A stretch of DNA of 64,000 bases. It comes from an uncultured Mediterraneibacter sp. (lineage in GTDB: Bacteria > Bacillota > Clostridia > Lachnospirales > Lachnospiraceae). The stretch spans positions 62,001 to 126,000 of the forward strand of contig CALWLJ010000009.1 of assembly GCA_944381495.1 (NCBI GenBank). The letters run 5' to 3'. Shown here one piece after another: positions 59,008-64,000 of the stretch. Positions within the stretch are counted from its first letter, which is position 1, and each line of letters opens with the position of its first letter. The notes beneath the pieces are model-generated. The model saw only the letters and a list, made by a program, of their open reading frames with translations, was not told where the DNA came from and did no database searches. A program made the translations under genes and the position numbers.

Positions 59008-60117
59008 TCAGCCGGTCAAAGCATACTTTCTTGCTCCATGAACGGTACAAAAAACGAGTATACCGGCCGCCATGCCAGCCGGTATAAACAAGATTCTATA
59101 CAGGTCGAGCAGCACTCCCGGCATGACCAGAAAGAGCGGTGTGCCTGCCAGGAGCACATATCCTCCTCCGCCGCCTAAGATCCGTAACAGCAGAGGGGAT
59201 ATCCATCCCGCACAAGAAATTACCACTGTATGAAAAGTCGTCTCAAAATAGGCAGATATACAGACTGTGAACGCACACAAAGCATTCATTGCAAGGAAAT
59301 CCATGATCAGTTCAAGTCCGGCGAAACGGCCTACAGCTATCATTGTCACCTCATTTCTCACATCTTCCACCCTCAGATGATACCCCTTCACAAGCCCCAG
59401 CATACAGTCCGCTCCTGAAAATCCATACACCACTCTCACCGCCAGAAATACAGACAGCACGATCCCTGCATAGATCAGAACTGACAGTGTAAATGCGGCC
59501 GCTGTTTTTGCTCTGACATCTTTTTCTTTTCCTTCCGTACTGGTCATGAGAAGAGCCGCCGTTTTGATCTGTCGTTCCTCGGCAAACACCGGCGAAACGC
59601 CGATCAGGATCAATATACTTCCCAGGATCATTCCCACCTGAAGGGTGTCCAGAAAAGCCGCCCAGCCGCCGGTATAATCAAATGCAATATCCCTGCCGGT
59701 TACCTCAGCCGCTCTTCCCAGTTCCGTATCCCTGATCTGACTGACAGCTGTCGATACTTCATAGTCTTCCCAGTCATTCATATAACCGTTGCCAAGATAT
59801 TCTGTAACAAATCCATTGAGATAATTTTCATCCCGGAATCCTCCGTAATATTCTTCAACCTGTGAAGGGAAACCATATGTTTCTATGATCTGCTCCACTT
59901 TCGCATCAGTCAATGCTCCGGCATATTCTTCCGTGATCTTCCGATCTGTTCTGACTGCTTGTATCCCGGTATACACCTGACCGTTTACCACAGACCGCTC
60001 ATCACCCACATTTACAAAATAGAAATAGAGAAAAAGGATTCCTATTGTCAGAATAGCGCTGATGAGGAAAAATTTTCTGCAAAGCAGTTTATAAAGTTCT
60101 GTCCGATACAATCTCAC
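59008..60117 (-). CDS. ABC-2 type transporter permease
   Basis: A 369-residue membrane protein. One N-terminal segment (LISAILTIGILFLYFYF) is followed by an extracellular domain of about 120 residues and then five to six segments. A cytoplasmic EERQIKTAALLMTSTEGK loop contacts the ATPase. It overlaps the ATPase gene as ATGA (60114-60117). It resembles permeases whose partners are regulated by envelope signals. Cargo is unknown. Confidence 0.88.
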   Translation of the reverse strand: MRLYRTELYKLLCRKFFLISAILTIGILFLYFYFVNVGDERSVVNGQVYTGIQAVRTDRKITEEYAGALTDAKVEQIIETYGFPSQVEEYYGGFRDENYLNGFVTEYLGNGYMNDWEDYEVSTAVSQIRDTELGRAAEVTGRDIAFDYTGGWAAFLDTLQVGMILGSILILIGVSPVFAEERQIKTAALLMTSTEGKEKDVRAKTAAAFTLSVLIYAGIVLSVFLAVRVVYGFSGADCMLGLVKGYHLRVEDVRNEVTMIAVGRFAGLELIMDFLAMNALCAFTVCISAYFETTFHTVVISCAGWISPLLLRILGGGGGYVLLAGTPLFLVMPGVLLDLYRILFIPAGMAAGILVFCTVHGARKYALTG

Positions 60118-60995
60118 ACTTCTCCCTCCTCTTCCTTCCGGGTAAGATACAGATAGATATCCTCCAGCGTTGCATCTGTCGGATAAGCGTCCGGCATCGG
60201 TTTTGTTCTGGAAATGATACGCAGCTCAGCCCCGTTTTCCCGGTTCTTGATATTGCTAACAACGTATCTTTCACTGATATCTTTCACGTCTTTCTCTGAT
60301 ACAGTACAATTCCATACAATCTGTCCCACAGAATCGGACAGCTGTCTCTGTGTTCCTCTCCGGATCATTCTCCCTTGTTTCATAATCATGATCTCGTCCG
60401 CTATATAATCCACATCAGATACAATATGTGTCGATAGCAGTACGATTCTGTTTTTTCCCAGAGAGCTGATCAGATTGCGGAACCTCACCCTCTCATTGGG
60501 ATCCAGCCCGGCTGTAGGCTCATCTAGTATCAGGATCTCCGGATTATTAAGCAGCGCCTGCGCAATTCCGATCCGCCGGATCATTCCTCCGGAAAACGTT
60601 TTTAACTTTTGTTTCCTGACACTTTCCAGCCCCGTCAGTTCCATCAGATCATTGATCCTTTTTTCAGCAGCCTCTTCCGGCATAGCTTTCAACGCCGCCA
60701 TATAGCGCAAAAATCTCAACGCGGTAAATTCTTTGTAATAGCCAAACTCCTGTGGAAGATATCCCAGCATTCCCCGGTATATCTTCCCCATCTGTCCTAT
60801 CTCTATCCTGTCGCATCGGATTGCGCCCCGAGTTGGCTTCAGGATTCCGCAGATCATTCTCATAAGAGTGGTTTTCCCTGCGCCATTTTCTCCCAGCAGC
60901 CCATAAACGCCGTCTTCCAGACAGAGACTCGTGGCATGGACTGCCGTCTTCTCCCCGTATTCCTTTTCCACTCCGATCAATTCCAGTCTGTGCAT
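60114..60995 (-). CDS. ABC transporter ATP-binding protein
   Basis: A 293-residue ATPase. Walker A is GENGAGKTT, signature TFSGGMIRRIGIAQAL, Walker B ILILDEPTAGLD. The extra C-terminal 80 residues are regulatory. It is clearly paralogous to the ATPase at 55839-56582. The start has AAAGGGGAG upstream and overlaps the preceding membrane-protein gene by 19 nt. It belongs to the ECF-sigma-headed operon. Confidence 0.95.
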   Translation of the reverse strand: MHRLELIGVEKEYGEKTAVHATSLCLEDGVYGLLGENGAGKTTLMRMICGILKPTRGAIRCDRIEIGQMGKIYRGMLGYLPQEFGYYKEFTALRFLRYMAALKAMPEEAAEKRINDLMELTGLESVRKQKLKTFSGGMIRRIGIAQALLNNPEILILDEPTAGLDPNERVRFRNLISSLGKNRIVLLSTHIVSDVDYIADEIMIMKQGRMIRRGTQRQLSDSVGQIVWNCTVSEKDVKDISERYVVSNIKNRENGAELRIISRTKPMPDAYPTDATLEDIYLYLTRKEEEGEV

Positions 60996-61813
60996 AATAT
61001 CTCCCCTTTATCTATCGTATGAAACAGATGTCTGATCTCCAGGACAAGTACCGCCAATCCGACTGCAAACACTGCGCCCCAGACTATGATCGCAGAAGCA
61101 CAATACAGCGGCGGCACTGAGGCGATCACAAGAAACGCGGCACAAGAGATCACTCCCGCCGCAGTCACCGGGTATGATCTGTTTCGCAGTCCTTCAAACT
61201 GCAGAATTCCCATACAGATACATACTGTAACTATAAAAGGAACCAGCGTGCATATCCCGATCCGGAAAAATTCCGCTTTCCAGCACCCCCCGATAAAACC
61301 TATCAGGAACCCGAGAGTCAGGAGGTTCACTGCACCAAGCCCAAACATTTGCTGTGCAGCAATCTGACGCGCACTGAAATAACAGGTGCATGACAGTTCT
61401 CCCATTTCTCCGGAAAACAGATGAGAAAGTACAAGAATTGAAAGACTGCCCAACAGAGAAGAGGACAGCATAAGGAAAACCATCATATCCTCCGTTCCGG
61501 CTCCATAATACCTCAGAGCAACCGGAATAACTGCGAAACAGATATTTCCCATCAGATCACCCGTCCATGCTCTTTTATCCATATATCGTATCTGTCTGCA
61601 CAGGATTCTTATCTTTTGACGGAAATATGCTGCAAATCCTGACTCGCTCTTTGACCTGCGAAATCCCGAATTTCCACTGATTTCAGAAGCCGCAAAATAA
61701 TCTTCCATCTGTCCAGCCAGTAATTCCTGAGTCCGGGACTTCTCAGCTTCGCTGATGTGCATTTTTTCATTTGCTTTTTGAAATATCATCTTTACTTTCT
61801 TTTCAGTCTTCAT
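60977..61813 (-). CDS. Membrane protein of the ECF sigma-ABC operon, possible anti-sigma factor
   Basis: A 278-residue protein. Its cytoplasmic N-terminal 95 residues are charged and helical (RTQELLAGQMEDYF, FRQKIRILCRQIRYMDKRAW), and six membrane segments follow. It overlaps the sigma factor gene by 11 nt. An N-terminal cytoplasmic domain with a membrane anchor right after an ECF sigma gene suits an anti-sigma factor; the alternative is an extra permease subunit. The ATG at 61813 abuts a GGAGG, so an ATG at 61789 may be the real start. Confidence 0.65.
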   Translation of the reverse strand: MKTEKKVKMIFQKANEKMHISEAEKSRTQELLAGQMEDYFAASEISGNSGFRRSKSESGFAAYFRQKIRILCRQIRYMDKRAWTGDLMGNICFAVIPVALRYYGAGTEDMMVFLMLSSSLLGSLSILVLSHLFSGEMGELSCTCYFSARQIAAQQMFGLGAVNLLTLGFLIGFIGGCWKAEFFRIGICTLVPFIVTVCICMGILQFEGLRNRSYPVTAAGVISCAAFLVIASVPPLYCASAIIVWGAVFAVGLAVLVLEIRHLFHTIDKGEILCTDWN

Positions 61814-62360
61814 CCTCCATCATCTCCTTTCTCAGCCTTTTCATTGCCAGACGGTAACGGGACTTCACCGTGGACTGACTGCAGCCTAAGACTTTTGCAA
61901 TCTCCCTGAACTTCAGTTCCTCCCCGAATCGAAGAGCGATCACTTCCCTTTGTTCCGCAGGAAGCTGGCTTAAAATCCCATGAAACAGATATCTTAACTC
62001 CGTATGTTCCAGTTCCCTGTTTTCCGCACCACCTGACTCCCCATAAACATCTTCAGAAAGCAATGTCGGATCCGAATCTGATATCCGCATCTCATTCTCT
62101 CTATCTCTCCTGCTGAAATAGTCCCGGCAGAGATTTCTTGCGATGATCAGGAGATATCCTTTCAGATTTCTGTGTGTGTAAGAAAACATATATTTCATAA
62201 AACGGAGAAATACCTCTTGCGTAATATCATATGACTCCGCCTCATCAGCCGTCAGATAGAGGCAGAACCGATAAATATCTCCATAATATCTGTCAATGAT
62301 TCTGTTCAGCGCATTCTTATCTCCGGCACGGATCCTGCGGATCAGTTCACGGTCGTTCAT
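61803..62360 (-). CDS. ECF-type RNA polymerase sigma factor
   Basis: A 185-residue sigma-70 family protein with regions 2 and 4 only. Region 2 spans residues 10-85 (DRYYGDIYRFCLYLTADEAE, DITQEVFLRF). Region 4 covers about 125-180 (LPAEQREVIALRF, FREIAKVLGCSQSTVKSRYRLAMKRLRK). AAGGAGG precedes the start by 9-10 nt. It heads an operon with a membrane protein and an ABC exporter, so it probably controls exporter expression in response to an envelope signal. Confidence 0.95.
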   Translation of the reverse strand: MNDRELIRRIRAGDKNALNRIIDRYYGDIYRFCLYLTADEAESYDITQEVFLRFMKYMFSYTHRNLKGYLLIIARNLCRDYFSRRDRENEMRISDSDPTLLSEDVYGESGGAENRELEHTELRYLFHGILSQLPAEQREVIALRFGEELKFREIAKVLGCSQSTVKSRYRLAMKRLRKEMMEDED

Positions 62361-62518
62361 CCGGTTCCCACCTCCTTATTTTCTCTCATCATAATAAATA
62401 ACTGCCGATCACGTAAAAAAGTTCACTTCTCGCCAATAAAATAAAGCCATATCGTTTTTGATATGATTATGCTTAGATTCTTATATTTTATCAAGTACCA
62501 CTTTCAAAAAGGACATAA

Positions 62519-62552
62519 GAAAAGCACCCACCTTTCGATCGATGCTCTTCAG
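62519..62552 (-). terminator. Possible terminator of the MFS-tag operon
   Basis: An imperfect stem (AGCATC/GGTGCT on the minus strand) is followed by TTTTCTT. It lies about 100 nt after the stop at 62650. Support is weak. The rest of the 62361-62649 gap is AT-rich with no recognised element apart from the sigma gene's leader. Confidence 0.35.
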
Positions 62553-62649
62553 AATATGTTATTATTCGATTGTTGTTTCACTCAGTTGCTTTTTTCTGCT
62601 AATAATACAATACAGATAATATGAACTGTGTTTTCATTCCTATCGCACT

Positions 62650-62901
62650 TTATACAGTCATGTTGAGGATTTTCTGCTGGCTGGCGTCGATCTCCTCATC
62701 ACCGTATTTCTTTCTTGCTTCCGCACCATACATTTTCTCGTGCCGTTTTACCACATCTTCCTTGAATTTCTTTAGTAATTGAAGATATCTTTCGGGATGA
62801 TCCAGTTCTTCTCTGACTGCTTTCTCAAAACATACCGTCATCCTTGCCTGATCTTCTTTTTCCTGACTTAAAAATTCCTTTCGTATTTTCTCGTTCATCA
62901 T
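62650..62901 (-). CDS. Small helical protein, weakly TipAS-like
   Basis: An 83-residue soluble, charged, helical protein. The stretch RHEKMYGAEARKKYGDEE resembles the beginning of TipAS-type antibiotic-binding domains, but it is too short for a full domain of about 110-120 residues. It starts in an ATGA overlap with the tag stop at 62898-62901, so it is translated with Tag. The frame is open further upstream inside tag, but no ribosome binding site supports that. Function is not assigned. Confidence 0.6.
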   Translation of the reverse strand: MMNEKIRKEFLSQEKEDQARMTVCFEKAVREELDHPERYLQLLKKFKEDVVKRHEKMYGAEARKKYGDEEIDASQQKILNMTV

Positions 62902-63503
62902 ATTTCTTCTTTGTCCCGTCTTTTTCGGACTGCATCTGATATTTCCAGAAGCTGCGGATACCGGAAACAGGAATCTAGATGATCGTTGATGATCCCGCAT
63001 GCCTGAAGATGGGAATAGACTGTAACAGAACCCATGTATTTCATTCCCCTCTTTTTCAGGTCTTTACTCACCTGGTCAGACAGACCATTTCTGGCCGGTA
63101 TATTTCCCTTCTGATGTCCCATATAGAGATATGTCTTTCCATTCGTGAATCCCCAGATATATTCACTGAAGGAGCCGAACTCTTCCCTAATTTTCTGAAA
63201 GCACCTTGCATCATGTATCACAGCTTCAATCTTTCTCCGTGATCGGATCATACCTTCTGTATTCATGATCCGATCAATATCGTCCTCTCCATACTCCGCC
63301 ACCTTGTCGAAGTCAAACTCGTCAAAACATTCCCGGAATATCTCTCGTTTCTGTATCATCATATTCCAGTTCAATCCACACTGCATGACCTCCATCATCA
63401 GAAATTCAAACTGTTTCTGGTCATCATGGACCGGCACGCCCCACTCTTCATCGTGGTAGCGGATCATTTTATCATTGCATGTACACCATGGACATCTGTA
63501 CAT
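62898..63503 (-). CDS. tag: DNA-3-methyladenine glycosylase I
   Basis: Removes 3-methyladenine from alkylated DNA to begin base excision repair. The 201 residues show the Tag layout: zinc ligands Cys4 and His17 (YRCPWC, RYHDEEWG), and C-terminal ligands in SHLQACGIINDH. Glu38 is in MEVMQCGLNW, the substrate-binding position. GGGAGGG precedes the start. It lies 22 bp after the MFS gene and probably shares its transcript. Confidence 0.95.
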   Translation of the reverse strand: MYRCPWCTCNDKMIRYHDEEWGVPVHDDQKQFEFLMMEVMQCGLNWNMMIQKREIFRECFDEFDFDKVAEYGEDDIDRIMNTEGMIRSRRKIEAVIHDARCFQKIREEFGSFSEYIWGFTNGKTYLYMGHQKGNIPARNGLSDQVSKDLKKRGMKYMGSVTVYSHLQACGIINDHLDSCFRYPQLLEISDAVRKRRDKEEI

Positions 63504-63525
63504 ATGGCTTCCCTCCCAACTCTTC

Positions 63526-64000
63526 TTATGAACATATCAAGCATGTAACTACTTTCCCTGCAATTACAATAAGGCCAATCCCTGATCCGATCATGATCCA
63601 CTGCAAGGGAATAATATCAGCCAAAGGTCCGAATACCGCCATGCCGATGGGTAAAAAACCTGCATACATTGTACTGAACAGACCAAATACCCTTCCCTGC
63701 ATCGACACATCTGTTTTTTCCTGCAGCATAGTCGTAAGAGATGTCTGTATCATCGTCAGAGTTACGCCATAGAACATCATTAATGTCAAGTATATAATAA
63801 AGCTTTCTGAAATCCCCATTCCAATCGCAAAGATTCCAAACGCGAAAAGGCCGGCTGCTAAAGTCTTCTCCCGGCACTTGAATCCGCCCCATAAACTCAT
63901 CACAGCTCCGCCTGCTGTCATACCTGCGAACCCGACTACTTCTACCGCTGTAAGATACCAGTATGTATCACCGAATACTCGTCTTACAAGAAGTCCCGCA
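63526..64000 (-). CDS. MFS transporter, C-terminal part (cut by window end)
   Basis: The frame is open from the window edge to the stop at 63526, giving about 158 residues with four membrane segments. GFAGMTAGGAVMSLWGG and MQGRVFGLFSTMYAGFLPIGMAVFGPLAD are typical of the C-terminal half of macrolide-efflux-like MFS exporters (DHA3 type). The N-terminal half lies beyond position 64000. The tag gene follows closely. Substrate cannot be judged. Confidence 0.85.
   Translation of the reverse strand, partial: AGLLVRRVFGDTYWYLTAVEVVGFAGMTAGGAVMSLWGGFKCREKTLAAGLFAFGIFAIGMGISESFIIYLTLMMFYGVTLTMIQTSLTTMLQEKTDVSMQGRVFGLFSTMYAGFLPIGMAVFGPLADIIPLQWIMIGSGIGLIVIAGKVVTCLICS

Noticed and set aside
1..64000. 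tRNA, rRNA, CRISPR array, insertion sequence or prophage
   Set aside because: No T-loop-like or rRNA segment, no regularly spaced repeat array, and no transposase, integrase or phage structural gene was recognised on either strand.

Overview
The window looks like a chromosomal segment of an anaerobic, spore-forming member of the Clostridia, most likely a gut Lachnospiraceae. The reasons are a GerA-type germination protein, strong AGGAGG-type ribosome binding sites, frequent ATGA stop/start overlaps, moderate GC content, LPXTG-anchored pili, DUF4127, DUF6483, DUF5808 and YolD family genes, and several host-glycan and starch enzymes. No rRNA, tRNA, CRISPR array, transposase, integrase or phage gene was recognised. 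Most genes lie on the minus strand.

Layout. 0.1-4 kb: an NSS amino-acid/sodium symporter (+), a DegV protein (-) and an orphan GerAA-like germination protein (-) with a candidate forespore promoter. 4-11.4 kb: a five-gene sortase-pilus operon (-) running tip adhesin, major pilin, class C sortase, minor pilin, class B sortase; it has a long leader holding a hairpin and a 19-codon ORF. 11.4-14.3 kb: an aminotransferase / FMN hydroxy-acid dehydrogenase / dUTPase operon with a 30-bp near-palindrome after its promoter. 14.3-18.7 kb: a ybaN, ygbA-like, two-ABC-exporter operon with an operator-like repeat over its start site. 18.9-24.3 kb: YolD, a Y-family polymerase, and a HelD-type RNA polymerase-associated helicase fused to a glycoside hydrolase family 31 N-terminal domain. 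A 140-bp imperfect palindrome follows.

24.3-30 kb: a domain-swapped GH3 enzyme gene broken by one in-frame TGA, then an acetyltransferase, a MATE exporter and a PHP phosphatase with an internal deletion. 30-36.1 kb: an AraC regulator, a large secreted GH13 amylase, DUF6483 and a GrpB-cytidine deaminase fusion. 36.4-41.3 kb: an XRE-controlled ABC exporter and a GntR/DUF5808 pair with a long inverted-repeat operator. 41.6-52 kb: an amino-sugar locus (GH20, NanE-type epimerase, DUF4127, sugar ABC importer, ROK kinase, RpiR regulator, SGNH esterase). It probably imports hexosamine-containing glycans and channels the sugar to GlcNAc-6-P.

52.3-62.4 kb: two ABC exporter systems with paralogous ATPases face each other across one bidirectional terminator. 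One is run by a two-component system whose probable binding site (TTGAC repeated with an 11-bp period) occurs before both the regulator and the lipoprotein-ABC genes. The other is headed by an ECF sigma factor. 62.6-64 kb: Tag glycosylase, a small protein and the C-terminal part of an MFS transporter cut by the window end.

The most unusual items are the HelD-GH31 fusion, the single-codon interruption of the GH3 gene, the duplicated response-regulator site, the 140-bp palindromic element, and the internally deleted PHP phosphatase.
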